Shown: positions 1 through 12,100 of the stretch, piece by piece
How positions within the stretch are numbered: the stretch's first letter is position 1
Layout of the letters: the number at the start of each line of letters is the position of its first letter
From: Heterocephalus glaber
Taxonomy: Eukaryota > Chordata > Mammalia > Rodentia > Bathyergidae
Length of the DNA stretch: 64,000 bases
Assembly (NCBI RefSeq): GCF_000247695.1
Contig: NW_004624842.1
Location: 2,991,683 to 3,055,682 of the forward strand
Direction: 5' to 3'
Translations under genes and position numbers: made by a program
The notes under the pieces: generated by a model
Seen by the model: only the letters and a program-made list of their open reading frames with translations
Told to the model about the DNA's origin: nothing
The model's database searches: none

Positions 1-87
1 TTTTTTTTTTTTGGTACTGGGGATCAAACTCGGGTCCTTGTGCTTGCAAGGCAAGCGACGGAACCACTGAGCTAAATCCCAAGCCCC
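1..87 (-). mobile_element. ID SINE (cut by window edge)
   Basis: Reverse ID element: poly-T, GGTACTGGGGATCAAACTCG, ending CTGAGCTAAATCCCAAGCCC. Confidence 0.92.
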
Positions 88-469
88 GATTCCTCTTTCT
101 TGAGGCCTGATCTAACCTCAAGGCCCTTCTGTGCCACAACAGGAATCTTCAGGGACTGAAGGGCTAAGGGTCTCCTCAGCTCCTGAAGCCCATTGTGGGT
201 AGAGCTGGGCTGGTACCTGGCCAGTGGCTCTCAGTCCAGCTTGGCCTCTTTCCCTGCATTCACTCACAACTTTGAACAGCTGGCTCAGTGCTGGGTGTAG
301 AAATGTAGATGTGGCCCAGCACAGCTGCAACTGGAACCTCTCATCTAACTCAGTTCACCCACACTGGGTTTCCAGGTGGGTTAGGTCCAGGGAGGCAGCA
401 GCCTCAGACATTACTGAGAATCACCCATGGTCACTAACACTCAGCCACCGCTAGCAAACATGTATTGGA

Positions 470-621
470 GCCAGGCGTGGTGGGGCATGCCTGTAATCCC
501 AGTACGCAGGAGGCTGAGGCAAGAGGATTGCTGCAAATTCAAAGCCAGGTAGGGCTACATAGTGAGTTCAAGGCTAGCCTGAACTACACAGTGAAATTTG
601 GTCTCAAAAGAAAAAAAAAAA
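470..621 (+). mobile_element. B1 SINE with internal duplication
   Basis: GCCAGGCGTGGTGGGGCATG ... CTGTAATCCCAG, the duplicated CTACATAGTGAGTTCAAGGC block, A-rich tail. Confidence 0.92.
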
Positions 622-1188
622 GTAGGTGTATTGGGATCCAGGGACATGGGGAAGTATTTTGAGCACAGGGGTCTGGCCACACAGTTGGGAGTACTCAAGG
701 GGAACTTGCCAGGAAGGGGTGTGCAGCCTGGGCAAACTCCTGGGAAAGTGCGATCTGTGCTTCCCCAGACTTAAGGTTCCTGGTATCTGGCTGGGTCTAG
801 GGAGGAAACAGGGTGTCTCTACCTCCAGAGCTCAGCCCAAAAACGTGCTAAAAGCTCATTCCTGCCACTCAGGGTTGGCACCTACTGCGCCTTCTGCCTG
901 CAGTCCTCCATCCCTCAGGCCAGACTACCTGCTCATTCTGATCTGGGCCAGAATGCTCCTGTCCAGACCCAGCTCAGTGTGCTGCCTGGATTCTACCACC
1001 TGTCATACGCTTGAACTGTCTCCCTGGCACCAGTGCCAGGTGAGTGGTGTACGCGTTTGTCAGGGGTACAGTTGCTACGGGAAACATCCTTCTGGGATAG
1101 GGCCCCCTATCCCAGAAGATGTGGAGAGTCCAGGTTAGGGAGTTGTCTACCCATTCTGGCTCTTGTTACAGCAACTACTGATGAAGCA

Positions 1189-1194
1189 TTTATT
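1189..1194 (-). terminator. Candidate polyadenylation signal, distal
   Basis: A second AATAAA on the minus strand, 259 bases further on. The downstream region is only weakly GU-rich. Either this or the signal at 1448-1453 could end DLGAP4 transcripts; sequence alone does not decide. Confidence 0.35.
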
Positions 1195-1427
1195 TCCCAC
1201 AGGAAGTTGGGAGGATAAATGTGCTTTCCAGATGGATTTGTGTGCTTCAGTTTCTTACCTGGAATCATAGAGCTGGCAACTGACAGAGCTGGAATTAGGG
1301 TTTACACTCATCAGCTGTCTGCAAAGAGCGAGCTGTCTTTTGGGAGGGGTCTGGTTCAGTTTCCTTGAGTATCCATTCCACCCTCCTTACCTCAGCCTGG
1401 CCCATCCCACGCAATAAGACCATGAGC

Positions 1428-1592
1428 CCATGGTACACATTACCTCATTTATTCTCACAACATGCCTGTGAGGTAGGGAGGGGCAGGGACTGTCCCCATT
1501 TTACAGAGGAGGAAGTTGAGGCACACAGAGGTCAAGTGACTTGCCCAAGGTCACAGACGGCGGCCAAGCTGGAATGGGGCTCCAGAGCAGGC
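1428..1592 (+). repeat. MIR SINE
   Basis: Contains the MIR core CCCATTTTACAGAGGAGGAA and GTGACTTGCCCAAGGTCACA. Carries the proximal AATAAA candidate on its minus strand. Confidence 0.9.
1448..1453 (-). terminator. Candidate polyadenylation signal, proximal
   Basis: AATAAA on the minus strand, lying inside an ancient MIR SINE. The next 45 minus-strand bases contain GU-rich pieces (ATGTGTACC, TTGCGTGGG) as expected for a cleavage-stimulating downstream element. Confidence 0.4.
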
Positions 1593-2946
1593 CCTTGGTT
1601 CACCCCTGCAGCACGCACCAGACAAGAGGATATCTCCAGTGCCCTCGAGTTGTATACACAATAGAGAGCAGCCCTTCCTGTGCTGAGCTGTGCTGCACAC
1701 GGCCCTGGCCACGCTGCCTGCTCTTGCTTTGCTCTCCCCACCCCACCCTGCAGACCTGGGCCTTTGCAGCTCAGGGCTCATGACACCCTGGGAGTGGGGA
1801 TTCAGGGGAGTATGACTGGGGTAAAAAAAAAAAAAAAATAGAACAGGAAACTCAGAGGCTGGGCTGATAGGAGGTAAGATCCCCCCACCAAAAGGCTGCT
1901 TACACACAAGGTATATATTTTTACACACACTTGTACACACACCTAGATATAGTACATGTAAAAATATATGCTATTCACATACCCGCCTCCTGCCAGGTGC
2001 CCGAGAGCCAGTGGTGGCAGCGCTGGTGGGCATGGGTGAGCAGATGGGCATTTGTTAAATATACACTCTAAGGTCTATGTGCATATGTACACATACATAC
2101 AGACCACCACTTGCCCTTGGGGACTGGACACAGACGTAGCCAAGGACAGACAACCCCCACCCTGGCCAAAGCCACTCCAAGTCCTAAATTTGGTGAAGGA
2201 AGAAGGGGCTGGGGAAAAAAACCGCTGGAGGGTGGTAACCTGGCTTCACCTCATTTCCCCCAAGACCAACACCTTTCTCATCTGCAGAGAGGTAAGTCCT
2301 GCCTGACCCTGCCTAGGGCTGGCAGGTCACAGAGGCGGGGAGCCCTATCTTTGTGCGCACGTGCAAGTGTGTGTGAACACTTGGTGGGGAAGGAGGGATG
2401 CGTGTCCACCTCACTGTTCTCTGGGCCCTTAGCCACAAAAAGGACTGAACCAGAAAGCCGCTGGCCTTGATGGTGACCCCTGTGAGCGCTCTGAAGGGAA
2501 AAGAAAAATGTAGAATGAAAAATCCAAGGTCAGAGCAGGGTAGCTGGGAGGAGGAGGGACATGGCAGGTGCCCAAGGCTGCCCTTGGACAGTCGTCATCT
2601 TGTAAACAAGCTAGTGTAAGTTCTCATTAGATAGAACAAGTAAAAAGACCGCAGTCTGAGGCTGGGCCGGGGAGTTGCTGAAGTCCATCTATCTAGTCCA
2701 CCACGGCCAGCAAGAGGGAAAAAAAAAGTTTTCTAGTTTTGTTGACGATTTTTGTGTGTGAAGTCTTCATAACCTAAAGGTGGGAGGGACCCAAAAAAGC
2801 CAAATTGTGAGCCCTTGTATGCATCAATTTGAAAATTGGCTCAGGGTCTCTAGAGAGAATAACCATACTAAAGGTTGATAAAATTTTGTTCCATCTGCAT
2901 TGTTTTTCTTAATGATTTAAAATTGTTTCCTTCCTCCTTCGTGGTC

Positions 2947-3165
2947 TCAGAGCCTGGTCTGGGCCTCGGGGACATAAATCTCGATGCTGTCTGCACTTTC
3001 TGTAGCTGAGTTCTGCCGCACAGAAGCTGCCCGCTTGGCTGCCAGGAGTCTCTTGCGGGCCTCCTGACGCTGCTTGTCCCCTGCATCTGAGGCCTTGTCA
3101 CGGCTCACTGCCGGCTTGGATTTGGCTGGCTTCTTTGGGACTGGAGGGGGTGGTTTCTTCTCTTC
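2947..3165 (-). CDS. DLGAP4: DLGAP4 terminal coding exon 7 (residues 382-453) with stop
   Basis: 73 codons including TGA (stop at 2949-2947). It begins [19 protein letters not shown], a basic proline-rich stretch likely to bind SH3-type domains. A Lys/Arg/Gln-rich helix ([20 protein letters not shown]) follows, and the exon ends [16 protein letters not shown]. The last four residues QTRL form the class I PDZ ligand known to bind Shank. Acceptor CTCACTAAAG with AG at 3167-3166. Confidence 0.97.
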   Translation of the reverse strand, partial: EEKKPPPPVPKKPAKSKPAVSRDKASDAGDKQRQEARKRLLAAKRAASVRQNSATESADSIEIYVPEAQTRL

Positions 3166-6100
3166 CTTTAGTGAGACAGTGAGGAGGGAACAAAAATAAA
3201 ATAAAGGTGCCATATTTGCTGCAATACTACCCCCCACTGTATGCTGGTGGCTGGAGCCAACCCTCCCAGCCTCCCTGCACTGGGCACAAGCAACACACAG
3301 TTGGAATAAAGAAGCTACAAGAAGCAATGACAGTGGGGGTGGCACAAGGTAGAGGAGCTGAAGCAAGCGGAGCTGAAAGCAAGCTATTAGAATTCTAGCT
3401 TGTTCTAGAAGGAGAGGGCAGACAGATTACCTGTTCCCACACCCACTTTGAGCAGTAGGGCACGTGGTCACCCAGCCAGAGATTAGACTTAAATTTAGGG
3501 CTTCTGACTCCCCAGTCACACTTCACATGCTGTCCTAGGGGATTGGAACTTAACAAGGGCTAATGTTAGGTGTCACTGGGCCCAGACCCCAGTCCTGGCA
3601 GCAAGGCCCCAGGAGGAAGGACCACTGTGCTGCTTCCAGGGTTCCAAAAGCCATGTCTTCATTGGCGCTGTGGGCACATCTTTCCCAGGACCCCCATTCC
3701 TGAACATGCAGGGCAGGATGGCATGCTTCAGTGTGCAGCCTCAACTCTACGGAGTGAGCAGCATGCTGGGCGAGTGCCAAGCATGGACCCCGCGCAGTGA
3801 TGGACGTGAGCCCAGCTCAAGACGACACATGGAGAAGGGAGCCAAGCAGCACTGACCGATGTGGGCAGCGTTATTGCCGACCAGGAATTTGTCCCTGGAC
3901 TTCCCCTCCGCACTGCTCCATGCTCACCTTCCTCTTCTCTGGGGTCTCCACCAGCTGCCAGCTGTTGGCCTTGAGGTGGTAGAGTTCATCAAACTTCATG
4001 CTGATGTCCTCAATGGACAGCTGTAGCAGGTCCCAGAACCCTGCCAGGTCCTGGGCTGTTGGACGTGGGTTGGCATCAGGGTTCTATGGGGGTAGACAGG
4101 GGTCAGTGGGGCCAGGAAGGCAGAAGCTTGTTCTATCTCATGGTCCCCTGGTCCTGCCAGCACTGGATGGGGGCTCTTGAAGCCTAGTCCGACTCCCTGG
4201 TTCCCAGTGTCCAGGTCAGTATCTGAGTGAACAAAGCCAGTTCCTAGCTGGTGCCAGTCCCAGTGGTCTCCACTGGGGGATACTCAGCAAGAAGGGGCAG
4301 TCTCATAATGAGAACAGGCCCTACACATAGGTGGAATACGGCCATCACCACTGCCATCAGTGCCATGAGGAAGCCACACCACAGTGGATCTCAGTTTACA
4401 GGGAAGAAACTCTTGGCCAGGGTTTTCCAATAAGGCAGGGAGAAGCCAACTTATTCCCAGGTGGGTGTATCATAGAATACACATTGGTACGCTCCTGTTC
4501 TGTGACAACACAAGCCCCAAATGCCCATTGGTCTTGGAGACACATGCTTTCCACTGCCCCTAGGGGTACATACTCCTGGCTCGAGAGACTCCCATAGGAA
4601 ATGCTCCCTGGGGCTTTGATGAGCCATAGGCAGGTCCTCCAACAGGAGGGTCATCTTGGACACATGATAAACTGTATGAAAATAAGTTGTGCTGACTTTT
4701 AAGTCTCACGGCTGTCTGTACACTGTGTCCAGGAGGCTGTACCTGGGCCTTTCCAGTGCCACATGGAAGCAGCACTGTCCCCAAGCTACCAAGGAGGTTA
4801 GAGAGGCACACAGCTTCATCCTGGGGGTGGGGGTCTGGCAGACAGCCAAAGGCCAAGGCCTGTGTGCTGGAAGTGCCATACTCACCAAGTTCTGCTCACA
4901 GAGTCCTCGGAACTGCTGGAATTTCTGGGACATTAGTAGCTGGGCACTGCCCACAGCACTGAGGACCTTTCCTAAGACTGAGGAAGAAAGGGGGGGAAAA
5001 AGCAAAACTCAGCTAAGCATAGGGCTGCTGGGGTATACGGTGGTAGCAAGGTCACATACATCAATCATTTGGTGATGGCAGATGCTCCTCACTGTACACA
5101 TTAATCCATTCTTACTAAAAAAATGGAAAATAATACAGATAAAGTGAACTCTATTCCCTAGTTTATCAGGATATTTTATGGCAGTAAATTAGAAAAGTGA
5201 GCCTAAATAGAAAAATAATTCCAGAAAAACAAATTGCTACCATGCACTTAAAAGGAAATAGAAATAGAAAATCTAACCAGTATTTTTTCAAAATTGAGCA
5301 GAAGTTAAATCATGTCAGAGCTGGGCATGGTGGCACATCCTTGTAATCCCAGCACTGAGGAGGATGAGGCAGGAGGATCACCACCAGTTCGAGGCCAGCC
5401 TGAGCTACACACTGAGACCCTGTCTCAAAAAACAAAACGGGCCGGAGATTTAGCTCAGTGGTTCTGCCACCTGCCTCGAAAGCGCAAGGAACCGAGTTTG
5501 ATCCCCGGTACCAAAAAAACAAACAAACAAAGAACAGGGCCAGGGACATAGCTCAGTGATGGCACTGCACTTGCCTGGCAAGCACAAAGTCCTGACTTCA
5601 GTCCCTGGTATGAGGGGAATAAAAAGAGTAAAAAACAAAACAATTCTCAGAAAAGGAACCCTGCTTGGTTGTCCCCAGCTTTCGGGTCAGTATGTGAATG
5701 AGTGAGTGAAGCCAGCCTGGTCACTGCCAGCCCAGTGGTGGGTTCCTTGGCAGAAGGAACAGCCTCATTGGGTGAGGTTTTTACAGAACCTTCAAAAAGA
5801 TAATCCCTGCCCCACATATCTAGACTGTTCCAGATTAAACAGACACGGTAGATACAACTTTTTCCAGGCACCTTGCAGGCAGGTCAATCTGCTAAGCACT
5901 CTTAGGGCACTTTGATTATTAACGTAACTGTGAAAGTCTTCAATAAAACAAGGAACTTAAGACTCCAGCTAAACATCCTATGAAGTGTTTAACCTGAGTA
6001 TGAAGTTGATATTGTAGCATCACTTCCAGTTTTAAAGTCATGACATAAGTAGTATCCCTCACCCTACCGGAAATTACTGCAAAGCAAAGTAAGCCACACA

Positions 6101-9100
6101 TTCAAGTCCAAATCTCCCATGAAGCTCAAGCCTGACATAAAAGGAAGGTTGCCATGTGCAGTGAGCTATGAGTTTTTTAAATGGTGTAAGACCCTGTGTT
6201 TAATCTCCAGTACCACACACACAACAAACAAAATATATGAAATAAAAATGAGGGGTGGACTATAGCACTGAGGACAATTGGCGGGGGGTTGCGGGGGTGG
6301 GCTTTGTAGTTTTTCACGCTGGCCTCAAAATTCTCGGTGATCTGCCTGCCTCAGCTTCCCAAGTACTGGGATTAGAGGCATGTGCCACCATGCGTGCTTG
6401 ATATTTGGTATGTGGCCCTGTGACTGTCTGAGGGTGAAGAAAAGGCTAACTGAGAACTCAGCTGGGCATCCATCCCTTTCCTGCCTGAGACATGTCCTGA
6501 TCCCTTTCTGACAACCATCTGCTGTACTTAAAAGAGCTCATAAGGAAGAATCCACCTCATTGAGAAATTAGTTATTAGTTATGAACAGGAACCAATACAG
6601 AAAAAAAAGGTGTTACAGGAATAGTTGATTGGCACATGAACATGTACCAAAAAACTGTTGCCAGGGGATAGATGAAATTTCTGACATTTACCCATAAATA
6701 TGTAAAAAAATTCAAGGCAGAGAAAGAGGTGCTCAGTGGTATAGCAGGAAAGACAATGGGAGATTGAACAGGAGCTCTGAGACTAGGGCAAGAGAACTGT
6801 CTGGCCATCGGTGTTGCAAGGGCTGTGGTGGGAGTGGCACAGGACTCATCTGGTGGAAAACTCCAAGACAACAAGGAGTGTAGGGCCCAAGGAAGCTACC
6901 AGGACAAACTACTTAAATTGCTTGAATTTTTTCCCTTGGTACTGGGAATTAAATTTAGGAGTACTCTACCACTGAGCTTATATCCCCAGCCCTTTTATTT
7001 TTTTGAGAGAAGGTTTCACTAATTTGCCTAGGCTGGCCTCAAACTCTCCTGCCTCAAGCTGCCCAGTAGCTGGATTTTTTTTTTTTTTTTTTTTTGGTGC
7101 CGGGGATTGAACTCTGATTCTTGCGCTTTCTAGGCAGACACCCGAACCACTGAGCTAATCCCTGGCCCCAAGTTTTTTTTTTTTGGTACCAGGGATCGAA
7201 CTCAGGATCTTGTGCTTTCGAGGCAGGTGCCAGAACCACTGAGCTAAATCCCTGGCCAAGCACTGTGGTATGCCAGGAGTGTCAATTTGGTTTGGTTTTT
7301 TTTTTGTACCAGGGATCGAACTCAGGACCTTGTTTGAGGCAGGCGCCGGAACCACTGAGCTAAATCCCCGGCCCCAGTAGCTGGAATTTACCCTGTGCCA
7401 CCCTGGCAGCTAAACTGCTTGGTTAACAAAGCAAAATATCATAGATCTCCCTGCCCCCATAGTTCGGATGCTGCCTGGCTTGGTCTACAGTGGAGTGGGA
7501 ACAAAAGGGAAAGTCTTTTCTAAACATTCCTAACTGTAACACTGTACATTGTGGCTTATTATTTAAGAAACAGAAGCAACAATTAAAAAAGAGGAACTAT
7601 CAGAATGGCAGAGATGGGTTAGAAAGAATATATATCTAGCGGAGTTCTAAAAGAGGAAAATAATCAGGCATGGTGGTGCGTGCCTCTAATCCCAGCATTT
7701 GGGAGACTGAGGCAAGAGGATTGCTGTGAGTTTAAGGCCAGCCTGGGCTACATAGTGAGATGATAAAGAAAGAGAGGGTCTGGAGATCAGTGGTAGAGTG
7801 GCCCTGGGTTCAATATCCAGTACCACAGAAGCAAAAACAAAAGGCAACTGAAAGGGGCTTAGGACATTGCTGAAGTGCTGGTAGATAATGCCTGCCTAGC
7901 CTGTACCAGGTGAGGCCCTTGGCTGGGTCCTCAGCCCTGCAAAAACAAAATAAAAAGCAGCTAAAGGGAAAGACCACAGCCAAAGTAATGAGTTAACACG
8001 TTCATGACAGGGCTGTAATACATATGTCTCGCTGCCTGGAGGCTTGAACCACCAGGGTTCAAGCATGACTGTTCCATCAGGCAGATTTTGTTTTGTTTTG
8101 AGGTTAGGAAAGTTTTATTGGAAATGAGGAAAATAGCTCCTGGATTTCCAGGAGGGGTCCTGAATGGCTATAATACCTATGTCTTGCTCCCTGGAGGCTT
8201 GAACAAATGGGACGTGTATGACTGTCCCATGGAGCAGCTTTTTTATTAATTTTATTAGTAAAATGATCAGTAAAAGTGATTAGATCCATTTGTACCACCA
8301 ACTGGTATAAGCCACTCAATGGGACAGTTATGCATGTACCACTGGTGGTTCAAGCTGGTAGCAATGTGTTAAAACAGAAAACTTCTCAGCCAGAAAAATG
8401 GATGAAGACAGTTTTAAAAATATAGAGAGATACAAGTGCAAGGTCCCAAGTTCCATCCCTGGTACAAAAAATATATAGAGAGTCCACCAGAAAAAATGTA
8501 TACACACTTCAACAGTTTGCCATAGTAATAAATGTCTGGAAGCTGATAGCCACCACTTTGAGCACCTCTTATAACTGGAGAGGCCAAAGGAAACTTGTAT
8601 TAACTCATGATGTCTCAATAAATTTAGCATTAAAATATTTACACCAGTTTTTTTCTTTATACTTCCTTGGCGACTCTGTATATGTATGTGTGACACACAT
8701 ATATGTCTGTGTGTGACACACACATATATGTCTGTAACATTTTTTTCAAAGTACTGAGAGGAGGCCCTGCCCTGTCTCTATAAAGGGAAGGTAGGCTGCA
8801 CACTCGCTCAGAGCTAAGTTCAGTGCCTTCAGTCCATTTTCACCACTTGCTTCAGTAGCTCATCAGACCTCCAGTAGCCAAAATGGTGCAGCAGTTTGAT
8901 AGCAAAGAGGCTTTTCAGAAAGCCATGGCTGATGCAGGGGATAAACTTGTAGTAGTTGATTTCTTAGCCACGTGGTGTGGGCCTTGCAAAATGATCAAGT
9001 CTTTCAGTCCCAGTCTGAAAAATATTCCAGCGTGTTGTTCCTTGAAGTAGCCTGATCCCCGCCACCCCATACTAGAGCTTGAACTCAGGACCTTTCGAGG

Positions 9101-12100
9101 CAGGGGAAGCATCACTGAGCTAAATCCCTGGCCCTCCTTAAGTAGATAAGGATGACTGTCAGGACATTGCTGCAGACTGTGAAGTCAAATGCATGCAAAC
9201 CTTCCAGTTTTTTAAAAAAAGTGAAAAGGTGGGTGAGTTTTCTGGCGCTAATAAGGAAAAGCTTCACACCATTAATGAATTAGTCTAAATGTGTTTTCTG
9301 AAGAACATAACCAGCCCTCAGCTGTTTAAAATTAAAATTTTTTTTTTAATGAACAGTGTGAAGCATGGAAACTACCCATCTGCCATTGATTATAAATGAC
9401 AATAAAACATTAATTCTACCCTTAAAAAAAAAGTACTGAGAGGAAAGTACTTAATGAGTGTGACTAGGAAAGTCTTCAATAAATAGTTCTGGGAAAATCT
9501 GACATCCACATACAAAAGTTGTTGGACCCTTAACCTACAGTGTATAAAAAAATTAACTCAAAATGGATTAAAGACTGACACTATAAAACTTTTATATGAA
9601 AACAAATCTTCATGATCTTGGATTTGGCAGTGCTTTCTTAAATAATAGAAAAAGCACATGAAACAAAAGTACCAAACAGATAAAACTGGACTTCAATAAA
9701 TTGAAAACTTGCACATCAGATAAGGACACACTGAAGAAAGTGAAGAGACAACCCACAGAGATTCTGAGGGGAGATGAGGTCTTGTAAGATGGTGGAGACA
9801 TAGGGATGAGAACTGTGTGTATGACAGAGGGCTGACTTCTATCTAGGATTTATGCACTGATGAGGATCGGGAGATGGAGGAGACCACTGCTTCTTTATTG
9901 AAGTAAAACAGAAAGTTATGGCTAAGAAGCTGAGCAGAACTTATGGTTAGGATACACAGTACAGTATATGTTGTTGACCAGACATATAGTACCTAAAAGC
10001 TAAGGACACAGAGAAGTTATAAAGAAGAAAAAGGCACATCTGGTAAACACTAAAGCTATACTAATACGAGAATGGCAGGGCACAACAGAGCACACCTATA
10101 ACCCTAACACTCAGGAGTCTGAGCCAGAAGGATTACATAAGGTCAAATCCAGCCTGGGCTACATAGTGAGTTCAAAACCAAAACTATATAGCAAGACCCG
10201 TCTCAAAAACAAAAAACTAATATGAGACTGGACTCTTGAGCCAGAAGATAGAGATAAAAACAGTCATTAAATACTGGTAAAAGGTTCAATTCACCAAGAA
10301 ATTTAAATAATTCTTACTCATAAGCATGTAATAACATACCTTCAAAAGTATAAAGAAAAAGCAAGAAATTGTAAGAAGAAACAGGAAGATATTAACATAC
10401 CTCTCTTAGTAGCTAACAAGCAAAGCAGCCCCCCAAATAAAGTAAGGTCAGAATATTTGCTTCACTTAACAAGCCTGATAAACTGTAGCCGGATATACTA
10501 TAGAACTCAAAACCCATGACTTATAAAATATGTCTTTGTCTCACACACACAAGAAACATTCACTAAAACTGATCACATTCTTAGCCATAAAACACAGCTG
10601 TTAAAGAACTCAGGGCTGGGAGTGTAGCTCAGTGGGACAGCACTTGCCTAGCACGTGAGAGGCCTTGGGTTCAGTCCCCAGCACTGCCAGAAAAGAAAAA
10701 AAAAGCTGATCCCAAAATTCATATGGAAATCCAAGAATAAAGTACATCCTTTAGAAGTTCTTTGGTGAGAACCTGATGCTAGATAGGAACTTTTTTTTTT
10801 TTTGGTAGTACTGGAGATTGAATTTAGGGCATTTGCACAGAGCTATATCTCCAGCATCCCCAACCCTGGTTTTTTTTTTTTTTGGTACCGGAGATCGAAC
10901 TCAGGTCCTTGTGCTTGCGCAGCAGGCAGGAAAACCACTGAGCTAAATCCCCCCCCCCTTTTTTTATTCTGAGGCAGGGACTTCCTAAACTGCCCAGGTG
11001 GAGCTTGAACTTATCATCCTCTTACCTCAGGTTCCCAGGGTGCAGAATTACAGGGGTGTGTCACCACACCTGGACCCAAGCTGGTCTTAAATCTCTAAGC
11101 TCAGGTGATCCTCCCACCTCAGCCTGCCTAGTAGCTGGGCTATAGGTATGTACCATCATGACCAGCACTGGCTATGAATTTTTTTTTTGGTACCAGGAAT
11201 TGAACTCAAGACCTCATCCTTGCCAGGCAGGCACTGTTCTACTGAGCCCCTGGCCTGGCTGTGAATTTTTTAAACTTGTACTTATATTTGAAGAACAAAG
11301 TTGGAGGAGCTACACTTCCCCATGTCAAAACTTGTTACAAAGCTATAGCAAATGTGACAGTATGGTACTAGCATAAGTATGTGCATGTACATCAGTGTTA
11401 TGGAAAAGAAAGTTAAATAAATCCTTAAAAAAAAAAAAAAAGATAAATAAATCCTTACATTTATGGACCATTGACCTGTGACTAGGGTGCCGGGAATGCG
11501 AAAAGAATGGTGCCTTAACAAATGGTGCTGGATATCCAAATGTGAAAGAATGATGTTAGACTCATATTTTATACCATATATAAAAACCAATTAAAATGAC
11601 TTAAATGTAAGTTAAAATTATTAGAGGCAAGCAGAAGTAAATTTTCATGACTCTGGGTTAGGAAATAGGTTTTTGATACCAGATTTGAGAAACTTAAGTG
11701 AGGGCCGGGGATCTAGCTCAGTGGTTTCACTGCCTGCTGCGCAAGCGCAAGGACCTGAGTTCGATCCCCGGTACCAAAAAAAAAAAAAAAACCCCAAGTG
11801 AGGGCTGGAGATTTAGCTCAGTGGTTCTGCGGCCTGGCTCCCAAGCATAAGGACCCGAGTTCGATCTCCGGTACCAAAAAAAAAAAAAAACCTAAGTGAT
11901 AAAATAATCAGATTTCACTAAAATTAAAAACAGGCTGGGGTATAGCTTTATAATAAAACCCATGCTTAGCATATGTGGGACTCAAGTTCAAACCTCAGCA
12001 CCACAAATTAAAAAAAAAAAACTAGCCAAAAAGTGGAAAAACTCACTGTCCTACTAATGACTAAACAAAACATGACACATCCATATGACAGAATGTTATT

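Larger units (their letters stand above)
1189..2946 (-). other. DLGAP4: DLGAP4 3' UTR (right end certain, left end uncertain)
   Basis: Sequence directly after the DLGAP4 stop on the minus strand. It has few young repeats, unlike the DNA to its left. The only AATAAA hexamers on the minus strand here are at 1453-1448 and 1194-1189, giving a 3' UTR of about 1.5 or 1.75 kb. I recall the human 3' UTR being of this order. The stretch 2700-2946 has AU-rich segments. A MIR element (about 1428-1592) lies at its far end. Confidence 0.6.
6930..7412 (-). mobile_element. Dimeric ID-B1 SINE carrying three nested ID insertions
   Basis: Reverse dimer: ID part 6933-6992 (CACTGAGCTTATATCCCCAG), B1 part 6998-7073 (CTGGCCTCAAACTCTCCTGC, CCCAGTAGCTGGA). 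The B1 resumes at 7374 with CAGTAGCTGGAATTTACCCT, so about 300 bases were inserted, with CAGTAGCTGGA duplicated. Confidence 0.8.
10220..11700 (+). mobile_element. Old L1 (ORF2 region), broken by many SINEs
   Basis: Pieces at 10220-10612, 10706-10790, 11265-11445 and 11446-11700 are in L1 order. They include CTTAGCCATAAAACACAGCT, CAAAATTCATATGGAAATCC, ATTTATGGACCATTGACCTG and GGTGCTGGATATCCAAATGT. A short duplication lies around the A-run at 11425-11440 (AAATAAATCCTTA twice). SINEs at 10612-11262 interrupt it. Confidence 0.75.

Noticed and set aside
5310..5549. Open frames reading like '[19 protein letters not shown]' or '[11 protein letters not shown]'
   Set aside because: These are translations of B1 and ID SINEs, in this and many other places of the window.
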